Assembly: GCA_963277665.1 (NCBI GenBank)
Contig: OY728119.1
Location: forward strand, 318,700,206 to 318,764,205
Length of the DNA: 64,000 nt
Source of the DNA: Viscum album
Lineage: Eukaryota; Streptophyta; Magnoliopsida; Santalales; Viscaceae
Direction of reading: 5' to 3'
The notes under the pieces were generated by a model. It was not told the DNA's origin. It made no database searches and was given only the letters and a program-made list of their open reading frames with translations. Positions 37,600-50,339 of the stretch are shown here, piece by piece (the stretch's first letter is position 1; each line of letters begins with the position of its first letter). The translations under genes and the position numbers were made by a program.

Positions 37600-38130
37600 C
37601 TAGTGATTTTTTAATAAAAAAATTGATTAATGTGGTATTATATTGTTTACCAAGATCTCAAAAATATTGCAAAAAAGAAGAGAGATATCTCTATAATGAT
37701 TGTTGACTTATTCGATCAACTATATGGAGTTAAATAATTTTCAATGGTGATTATTTATTGTAGATAACATCAATTAAATGTATTAAAGGATAATATTAGG
37801 AATAATGATTTTCATAGGAGTTATGGAAACTCTAATTTTACTATGATTCAGTACAAACTTTGTCATTCACCATAAATCATCATGAATTTTATGTATAGTG
37901 TGATTAGAGAAAACATTGAATTTTTTTGGTAGTATTTATTAATAATAATATAATTTACTACCAGAGAAAGGAGGTACATGAAGAGAATCTGGGGATTTTT
38001 CTCATGAAATTATAAAAGGATAAAATATATGTTGTGTTCAGTACTTGTGACTTTTGGAAGAAGAAAGACACTTTCATGGAGCTTGTGATCACATGTGAAG
38101 GATTTTATATAGACTCTTCAATTAAAATTA
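37600..38130 (+). pseudogene. Reverse transcriptase remnant of element D
   Basis: Blocks appear in the right order. VDLFDQLYGV, a stop, then FS (from 37704) matches [23 protein letters not shown].KDNI (about 37764-37793) matches YHQLRVKEEDI. YGNSNFTMIQYKLCHSP (about 37821-37872) matches YGHYEFxVMPFGLTNAP. FMYSVIRENIEFF (about 37889-37928) matches FMDLMNRVFxxYLD. Where FIDD should be, the frame reads LLII, so the catalytic aspartates are lost. FSTCDFWKKKDTF and GFYIDSSIKI (38040-38126) match KCEFW and GIxVDPxKI. Several stops interrupt the frame. Confidence 0.75.
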
Positions 38131-38269
38131 TTGTTGAATAATGATCCAAAGCCTAAATAAAAATGGAAATTATAGTATTCATGACTTTTTTGGGTAATTT
38201 AAAGTCATTGTGAAAATTTAATCATTATTTTTAATATTTTGAACTATGTTGAAACAGAAAGGGGTTACT

Positions 38270-38725
38270 GTTGTCTAGATGGAATAATTTTTGGGAATCT
38301 CTGAGAAGCTCAAGAATAGGATAATAATTTTTCTTGTACTCACACTACAAAAAATGTATTTGATGTAGTGAAATATATTGATTTATCGAAAATATACTTT
38401 AGTTGTGTACTCATGCATAAGGATAATGTGATTGATTAAACCTCACCACAGTTAAATATCCCTGAGTAAAACTACCAGAAACATGATCTAGATATAGTTT
38501 CTCTGATCTTCAAATTGAAAATTTGTTGGACTACATCTATAGTAAAAAGTGTTACATATATTTTGTTAAAAAGATAATAATTATAAATTCACATAACAAT
38601 ATCATAATACGAATCAATAAAAAATGTTTTGTAATAATCAATAAATATTATTTATCTATTCGCTACCATCCTAGAAAGGTGAACACAGAATATGATTTTA
38701 TTAGAAAAAAAATATTATACTATAC
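38270..38725 (+). pseudogene. RNase H remnant of element D
   Basis: Starting near 38407, VLMHKDNVID matches the VLMQxGKVIAY block. SPQLNIPE, then NYQKHDLDIVSLIFKLKI, match SRQLKxHExNYPTHDLELAAVxFALKI. Near the end SIRYHPRKVNTEYDFIRKK (38658-38714) matches the DCxIxYHPGKANVVADALSRK terminus. The enzyme removes RNA from the RNA-DNA hybrid during reverse transcription. The last block is in an uninterrupted frame of about 80 codons; upstream parts contain stops. Confidence 0.75.
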
Positions 38726-38849
38726 TAATTTTATATATTTATCAAGAACATATAGTTTTTAATATTAGAAGGATAGATTTTGAGAGTAAAATATTTGGGA
38801 ATACAACCAACCTTGACCAAATTATTGAACAACCATATATTTATTAGAA

Positions 38850-39375
38850 GATAAAAGATTAAGAAATAGTTTACATGGAGAATCAAAATAAGTTGGAATA
38901 ATTAAAGGAGGTGAATCATTATGAGTTCCACATCAATGAATATAGATTTATTCAGTTTGTAACTGGAGTTGTGTACCTTTATAACATGAGATAATGAATG
39001 TGCTATTGGATAATGGAAAACTATCATTATTTATACATTCTAGAGTAATTTAATTGTAAAATGATCTTCACTAGAACTTCTAGAAGGAAAACATGAAGAA
39101 AGGGATTTATGGATACATCTCAATGTTATTAGTATATCAACAACTAAATGTAAAATGAAAAAAAAATAAGTGGATGATAAAAAAATTTCCCATACCCACA
39201 TGGGAATGGTATAAAATCAACATGTACACTTTCATTGGTCTCCTAAATAGATTAAAAATAAGTAACAAGTAAGGGATTTGGGTGGATTGACTTTGTCATG
39301 AAATGGCCAATGGGGCATGAGGCGTGACTTACCCATGACTACCTCCAATAAGGAAGGGTATGTAGACTAGAATGA
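38850..39375 (+). pseudogene. Integrase of element D, N-terminal part, interrupted by E
   Basis: MKKGIYGYISMLLVYQQLNV (39093-39152) matches the MKxDIAxFVxxCxxCQQVK block after the HHCC zinc finger. PIPTWEWYKINMYTFIGLL (about 39190-39246) matches PIPEWKWExIxMDFVxGLP, where the first catalytic Asp of the DDE core sits; here MDF reads MYT. A decayed IWV block follows near 39275. The frame then stops at 39375, where LTR E begins. It resumes after E at 49441 with the next integrase block, so the two parts were once contiguous. Confidence 0.75.
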
Positions 39376-41981
39376 TGTTGGATTATCTCATATATGGGTG
39401 GCCTTAGTCTAATATACATTTACACACACATCTCTAAGCCCATGCGATGATGAAATGTATAACCAATAAAAAATTATTCATACATATAAAATCCCATTAT
39501 CAAATTTTGACTACAAGTAATGAAATCCAAGTGAAAAATATAACCCATAAAAAGAAACCAAAAACAAGTCCAACTTGTGAAGTATGAGAGTAATGGTAAA
39601 AAAGAGTCCACCATGACACACCATAGTATGTCGGCCTCGCTAAACTCCACCAGATATTTATCTATCTAAAACTCCATCAAAATGTAGGTAGTCAACATAA
39701 GATTTAAATCATTTAGGAAGTTATCATGCAAGGGTGTGTATAACAACACCTAGTAGAACACCTTGAACTGACTAAGAATATAGAATAATGTATAGTTTGT
39801 TCCTCATCATAAGGGTATTTCAATGATATATATAAAAATGAATATCCACGTGTACTAATAGTAGGTTGAAATTCCTAAGGTATGATTTAAATATTAAATC
39901 CATCCTAGTATTTTTTTCTTGATGGTTTCATATAACACTTGTCCTAGAGAATAAACTACACTTTTTATACAACATTTATAGAATCCATCCTAGATGTATG
40001 GATTTTCATGTCTCTCCACAACTAGACACTAAAAGTATGAAAAGATTGATACACATATGTTGATTACATCCAAGACCATGGGATGTACCAAAAACACAAT
40101 CAGTATTAACCTGTTATGTAGGGGATCTAGGCCTACACAATGTTGGTTGTGATAATACCAAGAACCCCTCCTAGGGGAAAATATGTTGATATAGAATGTC
40201 ACACTAAGAATTGTGAAGGTATCCCAATAACCCAATCCCTGTCAAAAGTCACTCAAATGGTTTCACCATTCTATGCATATAATATGAATCTATACTACAC
40301 CCCTAGGGAATTGATCATGGAAACATACGATAATGAAACACGTCCATGATGAAGAGGGAAAGGGTTCCAAGAGTTGTCTGATAAGGTACATAGCATATAC
40401 TCATAAAACACAATGTGTCTAATTTATAATAATTTATACACATTTATGATATCTCATGATCGTCTCCATTTCTAAGTACATGGTATGTGGCCTACCACAC
40501 ATAGTGTTTGTGCCACATGATATACTGAGCGAGTACTCATCGTATATTCTAAGTTATTTTCTAGGGTGAAAACAATGTGTGGAATTGACAAAAAAAATGT
40601 GTAACACCACCCATCTTCCTGGACATGTAAACTATGTACTTGATGAGTTGTCTAGCTATCAACCAATGAAAATTTTGGTAGGTATGATGTGGTGTTTGAT
40701 CTTTATCTATGCACGTTATCCCAAGACACTACTCAGGGGGTCCCACATGGCCTGTAAATCCTGATTGCATGTCATGTAACCCAATATTTCACTAAATACT
40801 CAGGTTCTTCCCAAATTCATCAAAATAGTTGTCACCACAGATAAACTCATTATAATATGAGGATAAGGGATCATTTAACACCTTATTTCATTGATCTATA
40901 GGACCTGAACTTCAAAAGCTACTCAGAAAACAAACGTATACGTTGTATGTATTCGTGTTGTCAATCTAGGATGAATGGAAGTTGATGATCCATTTGGATC
41001 CACATATGATCATCCTCCATAATCAAACCATCTATATCAAATCCTTGATCACAATACGTGCTCGTGGTAGCGATATTTTGTGATGATAAATAGACACACA
41101 ATAGTCGAATACCATGTATTTAATCGAAACACATCCTAAATGAATTTCCTACTATAAATATATGAAGAACAGAGGAAAAAATGTACAAAACAAAAAAGAA
41201 AGGAACATACCTCATTCAATGTTTCTGTTGAAATCAATTCATTACCATTATAATGAAGAATGATGAGATATAATATAATAAAAAATCTTTGAATCCTAGA
41301 TAATATATCCCATACTCACAAGACGCTTGATCTGGGAATCGATTTTATAGATAATTGGTTTTATTTCATCGTTGGAGTAACCAAATAGGGATAAATACAC
41401 ATAAAAAACATGTTACCTAAATATGGATAAAGAAATAATGGAAAATGAATCTACGTCATTGTCATTGGAAAGATCCCTGAATCCCGTTCTACAATGATTG
41501 ATGACACAAGATCTGGTCCATAATCTTATATCAATATATCTTCACATTATAACTCTCAATTTATATGGCTATGTTTCTAACCATTAAATTTGGACATATA
41601 AGAATATATATAATAGACTCTTAGTATAGGAATGCAATTAAAATAACTGATTATATATAACTGAATTCATTCAATTATTGACTCATGAAGGTTTTCATGT
41701 CCAATGACCAATCCTAATATAGATTATATCATTCCTAGAGAAAATACTGCTCTCTAAACTCCTCAACAGCCTCATATATTTGATATGATCCTTAGTTCAT
41801 GATATACTCCTTTTTTTTAAAATACCTATGCAACCTTGATATTTAATATATTTAGTATATTTCAAAAATTAATTCCAGGATCACTGAGATTCTGAATTTC
41901 ATTCTGTATCATCACCTAGGCCAAAAGCTATCTATATAATATTATCAATTAATACATGCAAAATTAGAGTCATTAAATTCA
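39376..41981 (-). repeat. 3' LTR of element E (left copy)
   Basis: It begins TGTTGGATTATC and ends near CATTAAATTCA. Matching blocks with the right copy include CTAATATAC..TACACACAC (39411 and 46847) and GAGTCATTAAA near the other end (41968 and 49418). On the minus strand, TATAAAAT near 41344-41351 is followed by a donor-like GAG|GTATGTT about 140 nt on (41210). CCCCT/AGGGG arms (40165-40177) form a small hairpin. Confidence 0.7.
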
Positions 41982-42256
41982 CCTCACATTGTGGATTTAT
42001 ATCAAAAAAATCCAAAAAAAGTACACAATGAGATGTGGGTATGGAGAAAAAATCTTGGTTTCCTACTCCCAGAGAAGTCTAAATTATATTCATTTGCTGC
42101 CACATGATACACACTAAAGGAATCTCTTTCTGAGAGAGGACCCTCTCCCACCGATCCTTAATATCTAACAGTTACTCTACCAAATTAGCTCCATCCTTGA
42201 TGTCCAAATCTCCCTAGTCGATAACATGTGATGGTTATTCACACACTTTCTAAACT
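41982..42256 (-). other. 3' end and polypurine region of element E
   Basis: Next to the left LTR, the minus strand reads ACAATGTGAGGTGAA, a weak purine-rich run where the polypurine tract should be. The rest is the untranslated or decayed end of pol; no block can be named. Confidence 0.35.
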
Positions 42257-43415
42257 ATGAAATGTGGAAGATGTCATGTACCCTATATAATTTTTGAAAT
42301 AGTGCCAAGAGGTAATCCACATGATCAACTCTACACATTATTTAGAAAGGGCCAACGAATCCCAAAGATATCATTCCTCCCCAGCCAAATCTCTACAACC
42401 TGTGTTGAGGTGAGACTTGTAGGGACACATGGTCTCCCACCTCAAACTCCAAATGTCTCTTTCATTAGGTTGCATATGACTTCTAATGCTTCTGTGTAGC
42501 CCCTATCCACTTCTGGATGATATATAACTTCTCTGTCATGGCTCACACCCACTCCCAGCCTATAAGTGGAAAATATCCATAGTCAATCCAGAATAGTGGT
42601 GTCCTATAGGGTCACCCATATAAGGACATGAATGGTTTCATTATTAGGGTGTAATGGTAGATATTATTATATGAAAAATCCACTAGTGTTAGGTAATTCT
42701 ATCAATTATGGCGAACATATAACATGCACGACAACATTATATTCTCTATTACCTAATTGTTATACATAGTCTGGCCATCAGTTTTGGGTTGAAAATCTAT
42801 TATCAGATGCAAAAGACTCCCAATGTCATCTTGTAATCCTCTCCATAATCACTATTTGAAGAAATAATCATTTTCTAAAATTATTGTTGAGGGAACTCCA
42901 TGGTGCTAAACTATATCTTATATATAGAGGCCTCCCAAGATCTCTTCTGAATACTTCTTTTGAATAGGTATGAATTGGGCCTATTTTTCTAGTCATTCTA
43001 AGATCACTTAGATAGAATATTCTCCACTAGATGTATGTGGTAACCCCATCATGAAATAAATGAATATCCAATCCCACAACCACTCTAGATCCCCAATGGG
43101 TTGAGATAAACCTGTGGACACCATGTGATCATCCTTCACAAACTAACAAGTGTGGAATTGAGAGAAAAAATATAAGACTCTATTCTTCATCCATTGCAAC
43201 AAAAACTAACATCATAGGTCTGAATACGTCTTCACCAGAAATGGATGTACCACCAACAGATTTGTATGAAAATACCTCAGAACTACCTCCAACAATTTCC
43301 TCTGTACAATCATGCATCCTCTAAAATGGATGAAATGATCCACACCTTTATAAAATCCATGGTGATCTTTTCCCATTGATATATATATATGTGGGGTATC
43401 ATAGTCGGTATCCAA
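42257..43415 (-). pseudogene. Integrase of element E
   Basis: The minus strand shows the HHCC-finger block as LRYFHTNLLVVHPFLVKTYS (about 43229-43288), matching AHSSxYSVHPGSTKMYxDL. Downstream come WLWDWIFIYFMMGLPHTSSG (about 43022-43081), matching the MDFVxGLP block, then LEXLEKQAQFIPI for VDRLTKSAHFIPI, then LYI and a decayed LHGxP block. GGRPCVP near 42430 matches the GDxVFL block at the C-terminal side. The three domains are therefore present in order, but stops break the frame repeatedly. The enzyme would insert the element cDNA. Confidence 0.72.
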
Positions 43416-43559
43416 AAACTATGCCTCTGTAACATACTTGAAAATCATAGGTGTAATAACCCTCAGCTAGACACAATCTCTTATATCCCCATTCCTAAAG
43501 TATAACTATAATGAGGATAACTACTCAAATACCTCGCTCAGTGGCTACGAATAAGATCT

Positions 43560-43970
43560 CCCATTTAGAGAATCTTCTAGCTCGTTCCCCTTCCCTGGAG
43601 TGTTGAAAATATCAAATTCATAATCCAAGATGAACAATATCCATCGAATCTATTACAATTTAAGATTACTCTATGAAAATATATTCTTTAGACTCTTATG
43701 GTGATAATAGATGATAAATCACTCACCCATAAGGTTGTTTCACCACATTTTCAGTGAAAAGACTACCGATTCAAGCACAATATCGTGAGTTAAATAGTTG
43801 TGGTCATGTGGTAATAGTTGACAGGAAACATAAAAAATCACTACCATCATCAATATCAAAAATATAACAATCCTGATTCCTAATTCATCACATATCACTA
43901 TGTACCCAACACCATCCTATGGAAATATCAATATGGAGGAACTCATCAATCTCTACCTCAACTCTTGGAA
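43560..43970 (-). pseudogene. RNase H of element E
   Basis: On the minus strand, NYLTHDIVLESVVFSLKMW (about 43740-43796) matches NYPTHDLELAAVVFALKIW. YHHKSLKNIF (about 43685-43714) matches TDHKSLKYIF. RWILFILDYEFDIFNTPGKG followed by NELEDSLNGR (about 43570-43660) matches RWLELxKDYDxxIxYHPGKANVVADALSR. The order and spacing are those of a Ty3/gypsy RNase H. Internal stops show it is dead. Confidence 0.75.
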
Positions 43971-44700
43971 ATCCTATTTGTACCTATCCTTCCATATTAA
44001 ATTATTTTGCAATCTAGTAGAATATGGAAATGAAGTTGATATACATAAGAAATTAGGTATGAATCTTTGATAGTATCCTTCCAACCCAAGGAATCTACTC
44101 ACCCTATCACTCTCTTGGGTGGATCCCATGCAAACTATTCTATGATATTTGATGGGTAAATTGCAAAACTATTTGATGATAGAACATTCCCAAAATATGG
44201 AATTCCAGAATACGAACTGGAACATTGAGAACATAATGAAAATTTGGTTCCCTTAGATTACATCCAAAACCTTTTTCAAGTGACTTTTGTGATTTTCCTT
44301 GGATTTCATTAACACTGGGATATTATAGACAAAGACTACCAAACACATGTATCAGAAAGGATGAAATATCTGGTTCACATGTCCCATGAACACTTATCAG
44401 GAATTAAACATACTAAATGATGTTACCAAGTACTCATAGAGACTGTAACGACATCAGAAATCCAAATTTGGTATATCCTCATCTTGTACTCATATATTGC
44501 GACTAACTGATCCGAGGAAAATCTGTAAGAACCATAATTCCCCTCTCAAATGATCGAAGAGATAACTGATCCTATGTTGTGGGTAATTATTCATTAGGTT
44601 CACATTTTTTAGGTGATGGTAATCCACAAACAACCTCAATCTCATGTCTTCCTTCTTGGAAAATAATATTAGGGCTTCCAAAGGTTATTCAATGTGACTT
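43971..44700 (-). pseudogene. Reverse transcriptase of element E
   Basis: An open minus-strand stretch (44490-44681) reads ILFSKKEDMRLRLFVDYHHL and then KNVNLMNNYPQHRISYLFDH, matching [40 protein letters not shown] of chromovirus RT. The LRGELWFLQI end matches LQGAxWFSKI. The palm region with the catalytic FIDD box should lie between 44490 and 43970, but I could not read it through the stops. It lies in order between the knuckle and RNase H of the same element. Confidence 0.78.
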
Positions 44701-45480
44701 ATAAATCTATTCAACTCCATTTCTTCTAACTACACCCTCATCACATAAATCTATGTTGGATACAACCAATATAATGGCATAGATATAAAGGTCATCCCAG
44801 GGGTATAGAGAAATGCATAAGTTAGTATAATTTTTTGAAAGATAGTCCTCGAACATCATGACGAATAATGCCCTCATACTCTTCCACCACTAGATGAAAA
44901 TAAAATATCATAGAATCGACTACACCAAGAGTCATGTTGGAGAAAATTTCTGTATTAGGATCTACCCTCTTAAAAATGGATCTAAGTAGGTCTTTCTATT
45001 TTCCCTTTTTACAGAAAAAGTAAAAACTCATCTCATTACTATTGAAACAACACATAATCTTCTTAATAAAGTATTTCTGGGATTGAACTGTAAATAACCA
45101 TTCCATAACATAGATGATGTCTTAAGTCCTTATCACTAAAACCAAGAGATCTCAAAATAAACTATTGCCTATAAGGCTCAATTAAAACCATTAGAGGAAG
45201 TGTGTGACAATTGATTCATATCCATTAGGAGTCTCCAAGTGCAAGGGTTGAGATAATGGCTAATCGGAAATCATTAAGTCACGTCCAAATTATTTGAAAA
45301 AAGGTGTGGATCAAAAACATTTCAACCAAAAATGCAGCTAAAGTATATAAGACATAGAGAATACCTAGTATCATACTTGTATCCTCAAGATCATAATCTT
45401 CAACTTCATGCAGTTATTGTCTCCCATATCCCCCACATCCCTGAGCCTAGTGTATAACACTAGAGGTCGGTGATGGTAAC
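44701..45480 (-). other. Protease region of element E, no motif readable
   Basis: This stretch between the knuckle and RT should hold the aspartic protease. I did not find a DTGA-like block on the minus strand. A GRGAGR-like basic stretch of the gag tail lies near 45505-45535. Confidence 0.35.
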
Positions 45481-46700
45481 AATTAGAAAACATGCCACGT
45501 CCAGCTACTCTCCCAGCCCCTCTACCAAGACACTATAATATGAACCTACTTGACCATGCTCATACCTATGCCTAGGTGACTTACCTATTGTCTCTCTACT
45601 AGACAGACATCTGGTTGGGTAATCTATTTTAGGATCCTTCTGACCATCATAATAGTATAACATGGTATACTTACGTTTACTAGATCCATCCAAAGAGCCA
45701 TAAACCTAAAAAACTCTATCATGGGATAAACACCTAAAATGTATCACACATTCAGGTATTTGGGTTTGTCAGTGCTTCTCTACTACTAATGTCTCCGATG
45801 TTGTGTTCCAGCTGTCAGCAACAACAGTATATGTTTTCTTATCTAGACAACACTTGACTACCAAAGAACTCTCAATAACCCCATTATAGGTTGAAATTCA
45901 TAAATGTATCTTGTTTCTCTTGGATTTCCCTATGTATTCCTTTCTCGATGGTTTGAGACTAAAATAACTGATCACACACCATATTCATCGAGTACTGAGA
46001 TAGGTTGGTGATACTTGGTGAATACTCAACCATAATCGGACTACCCGGTTGAAGAAATAAAAATCCCTTTGATACCCATATCCCTCAACATAACTGAAAA
46101 TAATCCCCTCAAAAATGTGCTTTTACTCTAACCATTCAAGAGTCACCTCATCATACAACTGGGTCACTAAGCCCCAAAATTATCTCATAGAGTCTTGAAT
46201 AAGGTTCTCTATTAGGAAAAACATTTGGAATACATGTTTCCTGAAAAGTAGAATCACTCATGTCACTAACTAAAGCCAATCCTCATCCTCATGTGGGTCT
46301 GGATCACCCATAAACTTAAGGGGTTAGTGACACTGAAACTCCTAAAGAATTCTAATTCTATACACCTCATCGAAGAGTACTTTTAGGACCATCAATTTCC
46401 TGATAGGTAGTTGTAATACTGGTACACAACATAGAGCTGAAACCTCCTAAATTGGTCCCTATATCAAATCATCCTCACTAAGTGGATCATCCTCATGAAA
46501 CTTATACTAAATATTAGTGGTCCAACATCATAAATGCACCATGAAATAACCAATATATACCACAATCAATGAGTATATATGCAGAGATGACAAAATAATG
46601 TCATGGAAACCATAACCCATTTCATTACGATGCATGTACAGATTTTTTCACTTAATCAAATGGCTACATAAAACAAGTCATAATGTAGGTGACCATAGTA
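45481..46700 (-). pseudogene. Gag of element E with degenerate zinc knuckle
   Basis: On the minus strand, FLFLQPGSPIMVEYSPSITN continuing LSQYS (about 45985-46064) matches the capsid block EFLxLxQGxMSVxEYxxKFxxLSRYA. An open stretch (45505-45693) then contains LYYYDGQKDPKIDYP (45616-45660), which fits C-x2-C-x4-H-x4-C in spacing, but all four ligands are replaced (Leu, Tyr, Asp, Tyr). The knuckle would bind RNA. The region between them is read only in patches. Confidence 0.68.
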
Positions 46701-46792
46701 ATGGTGTGTGAATATGTTTACCACCACACCAGCTTTGGAGTCCCTATCTCAAGATTCAAACTCAAAACACTTAACAATGTTTCCATGAAACC

Positions 46793-46805
46793 CTAAACGA
46801 TATCA
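46793..46805 (-). other. Decayed primer-binding site of element E
   Basis: The + strand CTAAACGATATCA aligns with GCCTCTGATACCA, the minus-strand Met PBS of element H, and lies just before the LTR start at 46809. It has several mismatches. Confidence 0.4.
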
Positions 46806-46808
46806 CTG

Positions 46809-49435
46809 AATAGGAATATCCCAGACAATGGAGGACTTATCCTAATATACCTATACACACACCCACACACATAGAAAAAAATCTCCCATCCCATAAAATG
46901 ATGAAATATAAAACTACCAACAACCATACATGAAAAAATCTAAAATCCCACCATGATAGTATGAAAATATATACTAGAAAGGAAGGGTCAATTATAATCC
47001 CACCACAAGAAACTAAATACAATTAAAAACTATGAAGCCTGAGAGGACATATATAAATGAAACCATCAGAACACACCTCGGTCTACCTTGATCACAAATA
47101 TGTTCCTTGTCATAGTCCCTATTAGACTCCATCAAAAGGTTATAATTCTGAATAAGACATGACATGTTCATGAAAATACAATGGAGGTGTGAATATAAAA
47201 ATACTCACCAGGACACCCCCAAAAACAATAAGAATATAGAATCAATTATTGGATAAATGTCATCATTGGGATATGTCAATAAAATATATAAAAAGATTAT
47301 CTAGATACACTCAGAGTAGAAACACAATCCCAAGGTAAGATTACAACCATACATCCATCCTTGTATTCATTCTCAAATGTTCTATATAACACTCTTTAAA
47401 GAGAACACAATCCACAAGTCAGATAAAACTAATGGAATCCATCTATGATTTAAAACTCGTTATGTCTCTCTGTAATAGGTATACAATATAAGTACAAATA
47501 AATAGATTCACTTAGGGGGACTACACCTAATTCCATGGGATATATCAATAACCCAATATATATTAAACCACTAAGTAGTTGATTGATTCCCATGTATTGT
47601 TTTTCAGAAAGATACCAAGAACTACACTTAGAGAAAATGATGATAGTAGTGGATATCACTTTGGTTCCCATGAACGGATTTGAACAAACCTATCAAAGAC
47701 TGATGATATTTAGAGGGGTTCACCATCCTAGGAATTGGAAGTGTCGGTTTACTAAACTCTTTGGGAACTAATAAAGGGAACACATCATAAAGAAACTATT
47801 CAACGTTACAGGAGATATGGGCTCCAATATTTCTTTGATAAAGTACACAGGGTGGGCAATGAGCACTGGACATGACTCTTACGAATCATTTTCTACAAAT
47901 GTATTAAATATTGTGCATGTTTACATATTCGATTACATGATGTTTGGCCCTCCCTACATAGCATGTTGGCCACATGATCTCATTGGCCTATGCTCTCAGT
48001 ACATGTCAAGATTGTTACTAGTGTGTACACAATGTGTGAAATGCTTCACATGGTGTGTAAAGACACTTGGTTTCTTAAGTTCTTACACCCTCTACACACT
48101 AATATGATTAGATAGAAACCACATGACATATGTAAGTGACCATGTGAAATGTGATCCTTATCACTATGTGTTAACCCAATCAACTACTTAGGGGGTCCCG
48201 CACTGTATGTGATTTCATATTACTCCCCATGTAACCTTGTATTTTAGATATCCTATAACATATACTCAGCATCATCCTCTAAATTTCATATGGTGAAATC
48301 TTCATTAGAATATGAAGATATTGGGTCAGATGACACCTTCTGTCACTGATCTAAGAGATCCGACTTTCGAAACCACTTGGGAAATGCCTCCATGCACCAT
48401 ATGAAGACACATCATCAATTTTCCATGAACAAGGGTTGTCAATAAATTACTATCTTCCTCATATAATCCTCCACCATTTCCAAAAATAAAAAAAAATTCT
48501 TGATTGAAATTTGTTCATGTGGTATCAATCTATTGTAATAAAAAATTCTCTAGAAACAATCAAATAATTTGTATTTCCTTAATTTGCATGATAAAGGATT
48601 TTACTACGATGAACATATGAAGAACAGGGGAAGTAATACAGAAAAGAAAAACAAATGTAATGAACCTAAAAATTATTCATGTTGTACTCTATTTGTTTCC
48701 ATTATAACTACTAATGAAGATATATATTGTAATCTATTAAAAAATCCCCCAATTGTTGGTAATAATTCCCATACCTTCAATACACTTGATTTGAGAATCA
48801 ATTCGTTCGTTGATTGGTTTGAATTGTTCATTTTAATAATCAAAAAATGAATAATCTAAATTTAAAATGGTATACCTCAATATAGATCAATTGATGAAGA
48901 ATAAAGAATCTAAATCATTGTCATTGTTGGGATACTCAAATCCTATCCTCACCGATTAGTGATCCATGATCTGGTCTGATGTCATCTGTTAGGATATCCT
49001 CCAATGCTTTGTCGAAATTTTCATGGTCATTTAACTAATATTTGATGTTTTAAATAGAATCTTATATATAGGATATTCTTATTATTGGATTATAATTTAA
49101 ATAATTAAATAAATATACTTTATTTAATTTTATTATTCTACAACAAAGGCGCTTAATCCAAGAACCTAAAACTAACATAGATTATGTTGCACCCATTGTA
49201 AAAAACACACTCTAAAATAACATAAGAAATCATATTTCTAATTTGTGCCCCCATTCAGGAGTAATTGCACATTTTCAGGAAAACTACACATTCTTGATAT
49301 TAAATATATAATAAAAATTCATTCTGGGGACACTGATCATTGAAATCAAATGTTTTGTTAGCATGTATCTCTGAAAGTAATGCATATAATATTCCAGATT
49401 AATACATGATAAAATAAGAGTCATTAAAATCACAT
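46809..49435 (-). repeat. 5' LTR of element E (right copy)
   Basis: It starts near AATAGGAATATC and ends near TTAAAATCACA. It aligns with the left copy at both ends and in the middle (for example AGATACCAAGAAC at 47610 with ATAATACCAAGAAC at 40152). Its length of about 2.63 kb equals that of the left copy. The middle part is rich in CACATG/CATGTG motifs. Confidence 0.7.
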
Positions 49436-49440
49436 AATGA

Positions 49441-50339
49441 CATCAAAACACCATTCCATTTTAGAATATTTCTCACTTGATAAACATGGTATGATATATG
49501 TGAGGGAAGTTGTGAGGATATATGGGGAACCACATTCGATCACCTCTAATCTTGATCCAAGGATCACTTATAAATTATAGATAATTCTTCAATATAATAT
49601 GAATAATTAATTGATTTTTAGTATGAAATATATCCCTTAAATTGATGACCAATATTAATGGACAATTTAACATCTTCAGGAAATATTGAGAGGCTACTCA
49701 ATGAAATTTAATGGTGTATTGGTTCAAAATCTACCATTAGTTTTATTCTCATCTAATAAGAAATTCCACTTTTTTATTAAAATGGATCTACATTAAGACT
49801 TATGTGAGAAATTATATAGATCTCATAATTTTTTGAATAATGTAGGTAAGTGAAATATACATGGACCTGAAATTGTTCACATATGATAAAAAAGGTTCAA
49901 CCCATCCAATAACATATAAAGTGTTCTTATATTAGGTGAAGATCTATTCTAACAACCATCGATTAGAAATGGAGTTTCATGTTAGAGGAAATGTTTTCTT
50001 GTGCATATTACCCTAGAATAGATTCATTTATTCTGGATAAAAGTGAATGTGAATCACTAGGTACATTATCCCCTTTCAGATCCTCAATCACTTAGAACCT
50101 CTTCCATATCAACTAGAACTACCACCAAACATGGATTATATTCATGATTTCTTCCATGTACCTTAATAGAGGATGTACATACCTAATACCTCCCATGTAA
50201 TAAATATGAGGTGGTGAAACAAGATATTGATATCTCTTATGAGCAGCATATATTGGGGATCTTGGACTATAGATAAAATGTTCTATTCAATAAGACAACT
50301 AAATGTGTACGACATTACATAGTATTATAAGAATATATA
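49441..50339 (+). pseudogene. Integrase of element D, C-terminal part and pol end
   Basis: Reading resumes in the block that should follow the left part: YVREVVRIYGEPHSITS (49494-49544) matches YIREIVRLHGVPxSIVSDRD, and LDPRITYK continues it. Later PFQILNHLEPLPYQLELPPN (about 50072-50131) and YIHDFFHVP (about 50138-50164) match GPFEILxRxGxVAYRLALPPxLxxVHDVFHVS. The pol tail then leads directly to the 3' LTR near 50340, although a clear polypurine tract is missing. This is convincing proof that E split an older integrase. Confidence 0.8.

Larger units (their letters stand above)
39376..49435 (-). mobile_element. Element E: minus-strand Ty3/gypsy inside D integrase
   Basis: LTRs of about 2.6 kb (39376-41981 and 46809-49435) enclose a gag-pol interior read entirely on the minus strand. 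AATGA before the left LTR (39371-39375) and AATGA at 49436-49440 may be the target duplication. The flanks read as consecutive integrase blocks of D. Gag, knuckle, RT, RNase H and integrase occur in the normal Ty3/gypsy order from right to left. Confidence 0.8.

Noticed and set aside
40165..40177. CCCCT/AGGGG hairpin in the left E LTR
   Set aside because: The aligned part of the right E LTR does not keep it, so it is probably a chance palindrome.
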